A stretch of DNA of 10,678 nucleotides. It comes from Neisseriaceae bacterium. GTDB lineage: Bacteria; Pseudomonadota; Gammaproteobacteria; Burkholderiales; UBA11063. A program made the translations under genes and the position numbers. Under the pieces are notes generated by a model. That model ran no database searches. It worked only from the letters and a program-made list of their open reading frames with translations, and was not told the DNA's origin. Location of the stretch: contig CANISK010000029.1 of assembly GCA_947470205.1 (NCBI GenBank), positions 1 to 10,678 on the forward strand, read 5' to 3'. Numbering within the stretch: position 1 is the stretch's first letter; the number at the start of each line of letters is the position of its first letter. This document shows positions 1 to 6,336 of the stretch, in pieces.

Positions 1-3
1 CAT

Positions 4-612
4 ATGCAAGAGATTTTTATTAGCAACACTCGAATATCTAAGTATAATAATGAATTAGAGTACGTGGAAAATATTAAATTTTCTCAGTTTTGTTATCCAT
101 TGTTACATTACTTCGAAATAACACTCAGAAATAAAATAAATAAATTCTATGCGAATAATTTTGGTGATAATTGGTTAATTGATTTGCCATCTATTTTAAA
201 TTTTGACGCATCTATAGTTGATAGAGTTAGTGATATCAAACTTAAAATTAAAAATAATATTATTACCAATGATGATGTTATTGCTAATTTAACACTCGGT
301 TTCTGGGTGGATCTATTTAATCCAAAATACTTGTTGCGTACCAAATTATACAAAGAACAGGTGCATAGTATTTTTGGCATCTCAAAAAAGAGTATTCACA
401 AAGAATATTTAATTAAACTTCACAACGAATTAAATACAATACGTGGTTTTAGAAATAGAATTTTTCATTATGAAAAAGTACTAAATCATTCTAAGTACTT
501 GCACGCTCCAAAAATATTAGAATATTTACTATATCGAATGGATGTCAAACACTACATTCAAAATATGTTAAAGCAATTTGATATTATTTTAACTCCACCA
601 CCTAGATTGTAA
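4..612 (+). CDS. Abi-like family protein with HEPN-type RNxxxH motif
   Basis: Encodes a 202-residue protein from the first visible ATG. Only three bases precede it and they are in frame without a stop, so the true start could lie outside the window. The region KFSQFCYPLLHYFEITLRNK (about 25-44), the LTLGFW segment (about 96-101) and RNRIFHYE (150-157) match the pattern I know from Abi-like (abortive infection) proteins: an aromatic-rich LxxFExxLRN helix, then RNRxxHxE near the C-terminus. RNRIFH fits the RNxxxH motif of HEPN-fold ribonucleases, so RNA cleavage is a reasonable inference. Members of this family are often stand-alone accessory genes, some linked to phage defence; that role is not shown here. 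No antitoxin partner is visible downstream. The last codons (TPPPRL) fall in the left arm of a palindrome at 593-692. Identity fairly sure; activity uncertain. Confidence 0.8.
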   Translation: MQEIFISNTRISKYNNELEYVENIKFSQFCYPLLHYFEITLRNKINKFYANNFGDNWLIDLPSILNFDASIVDRVSDIKLKIKNNIITNDDVIANLTLGFWVDLFNPKYLLRTKLYKEQVHSIFGISKKSIHKEYLIKLHNELNTIRGFRNRIFHYEKVLNHSKYLHAPKILEYLLYRMDVKHYIQNMLKQFDIILTPPPRL

Positions 613-692
613 AAGAAGGTACAGAATGAAATCTGTTGATGTGAGTGTATCAACATTGTTATTTCAAATATTATGAGTATATGTTGGTGGAG
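593..692. repeat. Imperfect nested palindrome after the Abi-like gene
   Basis: An 8-bp inverted repeat (CTCCACCA at 593-600, TGGTGGAG at 685-692) encloses a second pair (TGAAAT 627-632, ATTTCA 661-666), which encloses a 7-bp hairpin (TGTTGAT 634-640, ATCAACA 649-655) with an 8-base loop. It starts inside the last codons of the upstream gene and fills half of the 183-bp spacer to the next gene. It could end transcription, but there is no clear T-run directly after the inner hairpin. A decayed mobile palindrome is an alternative. Confidence 0.5.
661..682. repeat. Possible degenerate arm of the 129-bp palindromic element
   Basis: This 22-base stretch matches the right end of element copy A (2426-2447) at 18 of 22 positions by hand count: both read ATTTCAAATA, then four divergent or shared bases, then GAGT-TAT. 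The corresponding left end and 17-bp inner stem are not recognisable upstream, so this would be a one-ended remnant. The rest of the spacer (683-795) holds AT-rich sequence, a weak ATACAC/GTGTAT inverted repeat at 737-761 and the ribosome binding site of the next gene. Confidence 0.35.
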
Positions 693-795
693 AATTAGCT
701 TCCAATAAATATGTATTATTAATATTATTTTGCGATATACACTATCAAATTGGTGGTGTATCTTTTCACTCAATTTAAAAGGAGCACCTTTAATC

Positions 796-1923
796 ATGTC
801 ACAAAAAATAATAGTAAATACCCAATTTGATGCTGGAAGTATTATAGTTAAAGAATTAAATGATGATGGAAATTTGCACTTTACAATCCGCAATGATACA
901 AATTCACACTTCAAACAATGGTTTTATTTTCAATTAATTAACGTTAAAGATAAATCGCTTAATATCCATTTAGATGAATTAGACACCACGGCATATATAG
1001 AGGGTTGGAAAAATTATAATATTTGCGCAAGTTATGATAACCAAAATTGGTTTCGTGTAAAAAGTAATTTTAACAACAAATCCCTAACTGTACCTTTAAA
1101 ACCGACAGCTAATTCAATTTATTTTGCTTATTTTGAACCATATTCTTATGATAGACATCAAATGTTAATTGGCAATGCAAATTGCCACGCACAAGTGAAA
1201 CACACAGTATTGGGTTTTACTAAAGAAAAACGTTCAATTGATTTATTGACTATTGGAGATGAAACTGCTAAGCATAAAATTTGGGTGATAGCTCGTCAGC
1301 ACCCAGGTGAGACTATGGCGGAGTGGTTTATGGAAGGATTTATTGAGCGATTATTGGATAATGATGATGCCGTAAGTAGAACATTGTTAAATGATCACGT
1401 ATTTTATTTAGTACCCAATATGAACCCAGATGGCTCTTGTAATGGTAATTTGCGCACTAATGCACATGGAATAAATCTTAACCGTGAATGGCTAACCCCA
1501 AGCCTTGAGAAATCCCCAGAGGTGTATTTAGTACGTGATCTGATGTTAAAAACTAAAGTGTCAGCTTTTTTTGATATCCATGGGGATGAAGCTATTCCAT
1601 ATGTATTTTTAGCGGGATGCGAGGATAATAGTAGTTTTAGTGATAAACAAAAACGTTTAAGTGGAGAATTTGCAGATACATTATTGAAAATCAACCCTGA
1701 TTTTCAGACCAAATTTGGTTATGAACGCGGTCATTTTAATGTGGAAAATAGCACTATCGCTACTAGCTGGGTTGGTAATCAGTTTGATTGTTTAGCGTAT
1801 ACATTGGAAATGCCATTTAAGGACAACGCTAATTTACCTAATGATGATTATGGCTGGAATGGGGATCGTTCTTATTTATTTGGACAAAGCTTTATAAATG
1901 TGATAAACTTTATCAGGTTTTAA
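796..1923 (+). CDS. M14-family zinc carboxypeptidase, cytosolic carboxypeptidase (CCP/Nna1) type
   Basis: A 375-residue zinc metallocarboxypeptidase, predicted cytoplasmic because no signal peptide is visible. Residues about 1-125 form the beta-rich N-terminal domain typical of CCP-type enzymes (QWFYFQL at 41-47, AYFEPYSYDR at 111-120). The catalytic domain follows, with zinc ligands H169 and E172 in RQHPGE, substrate-binding N229-R230 in GINLNREW, the third zinc ligand H262 in FDIHGD, and the catalytic glutamate E338 in TLEMP. All key residues are present. Related enzymes remove C-terminal residues, including glutamates, from proteins; the bacterial substrate is generally unclear. I chose the ATG at 796 because AAAAGGAG lies upstream at 777-784 and the family-like sequence begins there; an in-frame ATG at 730 would add 22 unlikely residues. 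The 3' end overlaps the convergent acpS by 11 bp, with no room for a separate terminator. Confidence 0.88.
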   Translation: MSQKIIVNTQFDAGSIIVKELNDDGNLHFTIRNDTNSHFKQWFYFQLINVKDKSLNIHLDELDTTAYIEGWKNYNICASYDNQNWFRVKSNFNNKSLTVPLKPTANSIYFAYFEPYSYDRHQMLIGNANCHAQVKHTVLGFTKEKRSIDLLTIGDETAKHKIWVIARQHPGETMAEWFMEGFIERLLDNDDAVSRTLLNDHVFYLVPNMNPDGSCNGNLRTNAHGINLNREWLTPSLEKSPEVYLVRDLMLKTKVSAFFDIHGDEAIPYVFLAGCEDNSSFSDKQKRLSGEFADTLLKINPDFQTKFGYERGHFNVENSTIATSWVGNQFDCLAYTLEMPFKDNANLPNDDYGWNGDRSYLFGQSFINVINFIRF

Positions 1924-2317
1924 TTGATGAATCTGAGGGTGAGGTTTCTAGAATCACAAAAGCGCTGGAATATTGTTTTTCATCACTAATACTAATAAAA
2001 TTATTAATAATATGATGTTGTTTCAGCCATTCATTAATAGAATGCTCCAGATGTAAAATTGGCTTACCCAAATTATCATTTAATACTGAGATATTTAATA
2101 AATTAATTGGGGAGATAAGTCCAGTGCCACAAGCCTTGGCAAAAGCTTCTTTAGCTGCAAATCTTTTAGCCAAAAAATTAATATTATCTTTTCTGGTGTG
2201 ATATATATCCTGTTCTTGATTGGTTAGTATTCTATTAATAAACTTGTCACCATATTTATCTAACATATGTTTTATGCGTGTGTGATCTACTATGTCATGA
2301 CCAATTCCAAAAATCAT
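1913..2317 (-). CDS. acpS: Holo-[acyl-carrier-protein] synthase
   Basis: Transfers 4'-phosphopantetheine from CoA to a serine of apo-acyl carrier protein, activating it for fatty acid synthesis in the cytoplasm. The 134-residue product (E. coli AcpS has 126) begins MIFGIGHDIVDHTRI, the family N-terminus with the Mg-binding aspartate D8, and carries AKRFAAKEAFAKACGTG at about 50-66, with the second metal ligand E57. The C-terminus (SSAFVILE) resembles the usual final strand, followed by a short tail. Two ATGs lie side by side. The one at 2317 sits 6 bases after AAGGAG and is preferred; the one at 2320 is only 3 bases away. The pdxJ stop lies inside the acpS coding region (22-25 bp overlap), so translation is probably coupled. 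The Shine-Dalgarno sequence belongs to the palindromic element copy A that abuts the start. Confidence 0.95.
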   Translation of the reverse strand: MIFGIGHDIVDHTRIKHMLDKYGDKFINRILTNQEQDIYHTRKDNINFLAKRFAAKEAFAKACGTGLISPINLLNISVLNDNLGKPILHLEHSINEWLKQHHIINNFISISDEKQYSSAFVILETSPSDSSIKT

Positions 2318-3167
2318 CATACACTCCTTGTCTTTGAAACCTGGACGTTGTTAAAAATAAAAAAATTACTCTTTCTGGACATTTAGTCCACCGCGTAGTA
2401 ATTTTTTTATTTTCGCCTAGCCCAGATTTCAAATACTGCGAGTGTATTAAATCTTTAGCAATCAGATTTTTCATTTGCGATACCGCAGATGGTAAACCAT
2501 AAAACACACTTTGCGCAATAATTGCAAACCCAATATTTAACTCATGAATATGTGGTAATTGGGCAATAGGTGCGACATTGTGATAGTTTAATCCATGTCC
2601 AGCATTTACAGTTAAATTTAATGAGTGAGCATATTCCACCATATTTTTTATTTGCAAATACTCAGGTTGAGTATAATAGTTATCTTTACTTTTTGCATAT
2701 TTGCCGGTATGAATTTCAATCGCATAAGCATTTGTTTTTTGAGCATAACTAATTTGTTGTTCATTAGCATCAATAAATAAAGACACTTTGATATGATTAC
2801 TTTGCAATTTGTCCACCATAAGTGCCACATTATCAAAATTTTTTATCACATCAAGCCCACCTTCAGTGGTAAGTTCTTCGCGTTTTTCTGGCACTAGACA
2901 CACAAAATCTGGTTTTATTTGAAGTGCTATATTTAGCATTGCAGTGGTTGCTGCCATTTCCATATTGAGTTCCGTTTTAATTACTTCTCGCAATAACAAC
3001 AAATCTTTATCTTTAATATGTCTTCTATCTTCACGTAAATGTGCAGTGATTAAATCAGCCCCATTACTTTCAGCAATTAGTGCCGCTTCAATAACACTTG
3101 GGAATACTTCACCTCTAGCGTTTCTAATAGTTGCGATATGGTCAATATTCACACCAAGTCTGGTCAT
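2295..3167 (-). CDS. pdxJ: Pyridoxine 5'-phosphate synthase with element-encoded C-terminal extension
   Basis: Condenses 1-deoxy-D-xylulose 5-phosphate with 3-amino-2-oxopropyl phosphate to pyridoxine 5'-phosphate, the ring-closing step of DXP-dependent vitamin B6 synthesis. Recognised family blocks are LGVNIDHIATIRNARG (4-19), TAHLREDRRHI (41-51), NMEMAAT (68-74), CLVPEKREELTTEGGLD (90-106), IEIHTGKYA (150-158), TVNAGHGLNYHNV (186-198) and ELNIGFAIIAQSVFYG (209-224). The catalytic body is intact. E. coli PdxJ has about 243 residues; this product has 290. Residues 241-283 are translated from palindromic element copy A, and 284-290 read out of frame into acpS. The native stop therefore seems to have been lost to the insertion. 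The ATG at 3167 has an upstream AAAGGG at 6-base spacing. It forms a two-gene unit with acpS, probably driven by the promoter proposed at 3199-3207. Confidence 0.96.
   Translation of the reverse strand: MTRLGVNIDHIATIRNARGEVFPSVIEAALIAESNGADLITAHLREDRRHIKDKDLLLLREVIKTELNMEMAATTAMLNIALQIKPDFVCLVPEKREELTTEGGLDVIKNFDNVALMVDKLQSNHIKVSLFIDANEQQISYAQKTNAYAIEIHTGKYAKSKDNYYTQPEYLQIKNMVEYAHSLNLTVNAGHGLNYHNVAPIAQLPHIHELNIGFAIIAQSVFYGLPSAVSQMKNLIAKDLIHSQYLKSGLGENKKITTRWTKCPERVIFLFLTTSRFQRQGVYDDFWNWS
2319..2447. repeat. 129-bp palindromic element, copy A (between pdxJ and acpS)
   Basis: The outer arms (2319-2339 and 2427-2447) are inverted repeats matching at 17 of 21 positions, with ends ATACACTC and GAGTGTAT. 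A perfect 17-bp inner stem follows (2354-2370 against 2396-2412), and the centre is TGGAC-ATTTA-GTCCA (2376-2390). The layout is symmetric: 57 bases, a 15-base centre, 57 bases. It aligns without gaps to copy B (10115-10243), about 95 of 129 positions identical by hand count. It starts exactly at codon 241 of pdxJ, stays open in the pdxJ frame for all 43 codons, and its other end touches the first acpS ATG. No transposase is present, so it is a non-autonomous MITE- or REP-like palindrome. No clear target-site duplication was found. From memory, the outer-arm layout resembles YPAL-type enterobacterial palindromes, while the in-gene position recalls Rickettsia palindromic elements; neither comparison was computed. 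Confidence 0.88.
2324..2329 (-). promoter_or_regulatory. acpS Shine-Dalgarno sequence inside the palindromic element
   Basis: On the minus strand these bases read AAGGAG, followed by TGT and then ATGATG. They lie within the terminal arm of the 129-bp element (2319-2447), so the element end itself provides the acpS ribosome binding site. The arm pairs imperfectly with the opposite end of the element about 100 bases away; if the RNA folds fully, this site would be partly covered. That regulatory effect is inference. Confidence 0.6.
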
Positions 3168-3198
3168 AAAGAACCCTTTGTAAGAAATTAAAAAAATA

Positions 3199-3207
3199 AT
3201 TGTAACA
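3199..3207 (-). promoter_or_regulatory. Candidate extended -10 for pdxJ-acpS
   Basis: The minus strand reads TGTTACAAT, a TGn extension followed by TACAAT (four of six matches to TATAAT, with the key A2 and T6 positions present). It lies 32 bases before the pdxJ ATG, which allows a leader of roughly 25 bases. No convincing -35 box was found, which is tolerable for extended -10 promoters. It lies just downstream, in minus-strand reading, of the hairpin that closes the GH20 gene. Confidence 0.35.
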
Positions 3208-3223
3208 TAATCTCACAAACTGA

Positions 3224-3275
3224 GCATACAAAAAATAAACCCTCTGATTTTAAATAGAGGGTTTATTTTGTATGC
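3224..3275 (-). terminator. Strong hairpin terminator after the GH20 gene
   Basis: The left arm 3224-3245 and right arm 3256-3275 are complementary apart from a two-base bulge, with a 10-base loop. The GC-richer core is CCCTCT/AGAGGG next to the loop. In minus-strand reading, AGAGGG is followed by a T-rich run, as expected of an intrinsic terminator, and it lies about 40 bases past the GH20 stop. The A/T-rich symmetric arms could also act in the plus direction. It separates GH20 from the pdxJ promoter region. Confidence 0.75.
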
Positions 3276-3313
3276 AAGAGCAAATGAGAGCAATTAAAGA
3301 AATAGGCTACCAA

Positions 3314-5746
3314 TTATTTTGATAAACATGCCTCTGGTGCTTCTTTTTTTATTCCTTCAGGTTCTCCACGGTATTTTATCTTGTATAAGTGATTTAAATA
3401 CCATAAAAACCCACTGTTACCACACCCAAGCCTTTGTGCTAAATTTTGCCAATTCACTTCATTATGGCCAATTGGGTTAACGGTAACAAGTCCAGAAGAC
3501 CAAGATGCTTCAGATAAACCTGCCATTTTTGGTAACGCCATATACATCATGTAGTCTGCGTTGGCAATATTTTCAGACCACAAAGTCCCTTCAATACCAT
3601 CAATGTAACCTTGTTGGTTATCATCTAATCCTTGAAGAGTTTGATGAGCGCTAAGTGCACTGGATAAAGCACCTTCGGTATCTGAATATGGCGTAGACCA
3701 AGTAAATCCTGGTTCAGTAATGTCAGGAGTGTACGCTACATCAAAGTATGTTTTATCCGCATAAGCCATCACTGTATGATAATTATTTTTTGCTAAAGTT
3801 TGCGCTTGTGTAATTGCAGTTACAGTATCAGTTGGCTGTCCTGTTGTGCTCCATACCCATACGTGGCCAACTTGATTACTAGGTACAATCTTTGTGCCAA
3901 GTTCGTTACCATCTGTTTGAATAAATTGTTGCCATCCAGATATTTTGATATCTTGATGTTTACTAGCAACCTTCATGAAAAAGGCATGTGATTTTTCCAA
4001 TGCATTTGCGCTCGTATTACCACAACTTGCATCATTTGTCCATGCGTTAGCACTCACTTCATCGCCACCTAAGCTGACCTCTTTATTGCCTTGACCGTAG
4101 ATTGTATTTTGCCCACTAAATTTAGCTCCTACATCTGTAACCAAATTATCCATAAATGCTGTAAATTTACCACCTACTGACACGTCTGTATCATATGTAC
4201 ATACTGGCAATACATCATCAGTATATCCCTGTACTGACACATATTTAGAGAGATCATTTGGATCTACAAGTATATCAGGAAATGCTTTTATCATAGATCT
4301 AGCATGTCCTGGTGTGTCTATTTCTGGAATAATAGTAATACTGCGATCGTTGGCGTATGTTTTAAGTGCGTCTATGTCTTGCGATGAATATGTTCCTTTG
4401 TATGTTGTGTTATAGACAGGCAATGCACTTGTTGATACATTTTCATGCAAATTCCCCTGTACAAACATTAGAGCCGTCATGCTATTTATTGGGGTACTGC
4501 CTCTTGTGTCAGCTTTATTGGTAATTGCATAATCATAACCACCGAAGGTTATACGTGTTCCCTCATCGTCAGCAAAGTGCATATGTAGGGTATTTAATTT
4601 ATGAATTGCTGCTATATCAATTAAACGTTTTACGTCATCAACTGAAAAGAAGTGCCTAGATGTGTCTAATAATACCCCACGATATTTAAATCTTGGATAA
4701 TCTAGAATATTTGCCCCCTGTATTGTTCTATTATAATTCCATAGTTGACGTAAAGATTGTAGTGCATAAAATGCTCCAGTGCTAGTGTGTGCACTAATAG
4801 TAATTGCATCATTCGTAATATCAATAATATATCCCTCCGGGTTGTTGAGCATTAGTTTTTGCTGTGCATCGTTAGTTTTTTGGATAATTATCCCAGAGGT
4901 ATTACTTACATTGTCAATACTTACACTAATACCTGGGAAGTCATGTTGCAGATCTTCTTGAAAAAATTTCGCTACTGTGTTTGCATCCGAAAGGGTATTG
5001 TGTATAATAATATTGTCTGGAATGGAATAGCTAATACTAGTTGTTGTGGCATATATCACAGGGCTTGGGACGATAATGTTTTTATTCAACCCCGGGGCTG
5101 CATATGAATTGTTATTCCAATTATCCGTAATGTGAGCTGCGATAGCGGCTGACACTGTTGATTGATCATAGTTAAGTAAGTGATATGTTGATGTATTTGT
5201 TGCAAGGTTTGTAACCACACCATTTACGACAATAAATAAATTTTGTGGTACTGCCGAATAATTTCCCAGCCCCCATTGATTATTATCTTTTAATATTATA
5301 GTGTATGTTGTATTGGGTTGAAGTGTAAAGCTATCACTTGGAGCAAGTAATGTTGTAGTACCAGCGCTCAAATCCGTATTTGTAATTGCAGTTTGTTGAT
5401 AAATTAAATCTCCACATGCTCCATTTGTTGTTCCTTCACATATTTGCATTTTAAGATTGGGGTTGATGTTTTGTAACCCTGACTGTAATTGTGTAAATGT
5501 TCTTGGCATATAAAAACCAAAGCTCCAATTGGTAATTTGCGATTGAGAATTGTTGATTAATGTGATAGTAGTGGAAAATTGACCTGCTTGACCGGTTATC
5601 GGAGTGTTTTTTGCTGTAATATCTTCAATTGTAATCTTTACATCCTGGGGTGGTGGTGTAACATTCTGTGATGAGGTGGAGTTATTTTGACATGACATAA
5701 CGCCCATCAATAATGCGCTTAACGTTATCATCTGATTTCTTTTCAT
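3314..5746 (-). CDS. GH20 beta-N-acetylhexosaminidase (chitobiase) lipoprotein
   Basis: Removes terminal N-acetylglucosamine from chitobiose and related beta-linked amino sugars by substrate-assisted catalysis. The 810-residue protein starts with a short lipoprotein signal (MKRNQM, a hydrophobic stretch, then VMSC with C19 as the likely lipidated cysteine), so it is probably membrane-anchored facing the periplasm or outside. A Ser/Thr/Asn/Pro-rich linker follows. Then come a chitobiase N-terminal carbohydrate-binding-like domain (about 36-190), a GH20 N-terminal alpha/beta domain (about 225-345) and the catalytic barrel from about 350: YPRFKYRGVLLDTSRHF, HMHFADDEGTRI (388-399), EIDTPGH (475-481), and the catalytic pair D562-E563 in LGGDEVSANAW. 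Late barrel motifs GHVWVWS (627-633) and IEGTLWSE (718-725) are present. Length is close to the roughly 885-residue Serratia chitobiase. AGAAGGA lies just upstream of the ATG. It appears monocistronic, divergent from bamE. Whether its physiological substrate is chitin or peptidoglycan fragments is not shown. Confidence 0.93.
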   Translation of the reverse strand: MKRNQMITLSALLMGVMSCQNNSTSSQNVTPPPQDVKITIEDITAKNTPITGQAGQFSTTITLINNSQSQITNWSFGFYMPRTFTQLQSGLQNINPNLKMQICEGTTNGACGDLIYQQTAITNTDLSAGTTTLLAPSDSFTLQPNTTYTIILKDNNQWGLGNYSAVPQNLFIVVNGVVTNLATNTSTYHLLNYDQSTVSAAIAAHITDNWNNNSYAAPGLNKNIIVPSPVIYATTTSISYSIPDNIIIHNTLSDANTVAKFFQEDLQHDFPGISVSIDNVSNTSGIIIQKTNDAQQKLMLNNPEGYIIDITNDAITISAHTSTGAFYALQSLRQLWNYNRTIQGANILDYPRFKYRGVLLDTSRHFFSVDDVKRLIDIAAIHKLNTLHMHFADDEGTRITFGGYDYAITNKADTRGSTPINSMTALMFVQGNLHENVSTSALPVYNTTYKGTYSSQDIDALKTYANDRSITIIPEIDTPGHARSMIKAFPDILVDPNDLSKYVSVQGYTDDVLPVCTYDTDVSVGGKFTAFMDNLVTDVGAKFSGQNTIYGQGNKEVSLGGDEVSANAWTNDASCGNTSANALEKSHAFFMKVASKHQDIKISGWQQFIQTDGNELGTKIVPSNQVGHVWVWSTTGQPTDTVTAITQAQTLAKNNYHTVMAYADKTYFDVAYTPDITEPGFTWSTPYSDTEGALSSALSAHQTLQGLDDNQQGYIDGIEGTLWSENIANADYMMYMALPKMAGLSEASWSSGLVTVNPIGHNEVNWQNLAQRLGCGNSGFLWYLNHLYKIKYRGEPEGIKKEAPEACLSK

Positions 5747-5856
5747 AAAACATCCTTCTAAATTAAAATTTTATGTAATGTGCAGTATAAATTACAGTAC
5801 CTAAAAGAAGATTTTGTGAGTATTATTTCGAAATATAAAAAATGTGCTATTTTTAA
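5747..5856. promoter_or_regulatory. Divergent promoter region, GH20 (-) and bamE (+)
   Basis: This very AT-rich spacer must hold outward promoters for both sides. On the minus strand TATACT at 5784-5789 is a plausible -10 for GH20, without a good -35. On the plus strand, TATAAA near 5835 and TGCTATTTTT near 5845 are weak -10 candidates for bamE; the latter would place the transcript start near or past the ATG at 5857, which would favour the GTG start at 5959. No operator palindrome or Fur-like box was recognised. Confidence 0.3.
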
Positions 5857-5958
5857 ATGAGCATAAATAAAATTTACCACAATTTCACATCAATAGTCAA
5901 GAATCATGTAAAATACCATTTTAATGTTGATCCATTTTTACAAAAAAAGTATATCATT

Positions 5959-6309
5959 GTGCATGTATTTAAATTTATTATTATATTATCTACATTGTTT
6001 TTAATGAGTTGTTCTGGTGTCACCTTCTCTAATTGGCATTTTCCATATACCATGGACGTGGAACAGGGAATGTACATCACAAAATCACAATATAAGCAAT
6101 TAAAACTAGGGCTCACAAAAGAAAAAGTAGCATTTATTTTGGGCTCCCCTTTATCCCAGTATTTATTTGATAAAAATCAATGGAGCTATTATTATCAAAA
6201 ATATGCTAACAATAAGCTAAACTACGCATATACGTTAACCATTATTTTTAATCAAAATAATGAAGTGATTGAAATCAATAAAACAGGTGATGATTTATTT
6301 GCTATGTAA
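5959..6309 (+). CDS. bamE: Outer membrane protein assembly factor BamE (SmpA/OmlA) lipoprotein
   Basis: Small lipoprotein of the BAM complex, which inserts beta-barrel proteins into the outer membrane; it acts at the periplasmic face of that membrane. After a hydrophobic signal segment and lipobox-like FLMSC come the BamE blocks: DVEQGMYITKSQYKQLKLGLTKEKVAFILGSP, then NQWSYYYQ, and a beta-strand end TLTIIFNQNNEVIEI. I prefer the GTG at 5959, which gives a 116-residue precursor (E. coli BamE has 113) with a normal signal of 18 residues ending in Cys. The in-frame ATG at 5857 would add 34 residues with basic and polar stretches before the signal and has no Shine-Dalgarno. The GTG also has only a weak A-rich upstream sequence, so the start is uncertain. 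It is followed after 27 bp by dapB. That order is common in betaproteobacteria, where fur usually lies upstream; here GH20 does. Confidence 0.85.
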   Translation: MHVFKFIIILSTLFLMSCSGVTFSNWHFPYTMDVEQGMYITKSQYKQLKLGLTKEKVAFILGSPLSQYLFDKNQWSYYYQKYANNKLNYAYTLTIIFNQNNEVIEINKTGDDLFAM

Positions 6310-6336
6310 ATTTTATTTAATATTAGGGTGATATAT

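Noticed and set aside
730..795. N-terminal extension of the M14 carboxypeptidase from the ATG at 730
   Set aside because: The added 22 residues do not resemble the family, and AAAAGGAG points to the ATG at 796.
1404..1694. 96-codon open frame on the minus strand inside the M14 carboxypeptidase gene
   Set aside because: It lies opposite a gene with complete catalytic motifs, shows no recognisable protein motif and no ribosome binding site; a shadow frame.
2310..2455. Target-site duplication AAATC on both sides of element copy A
   Set aside because: AAATC occurs near both ends but not at the same distance from the boundaries, and copy B shows no matching pair. The match is too short to trust.
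2570..3183. Short frames on both strands within pdxJ
   Set aside because: The pdxJ frame is continuous with all family motifs, so these are by-products of base composition, not a frameshifted gene.
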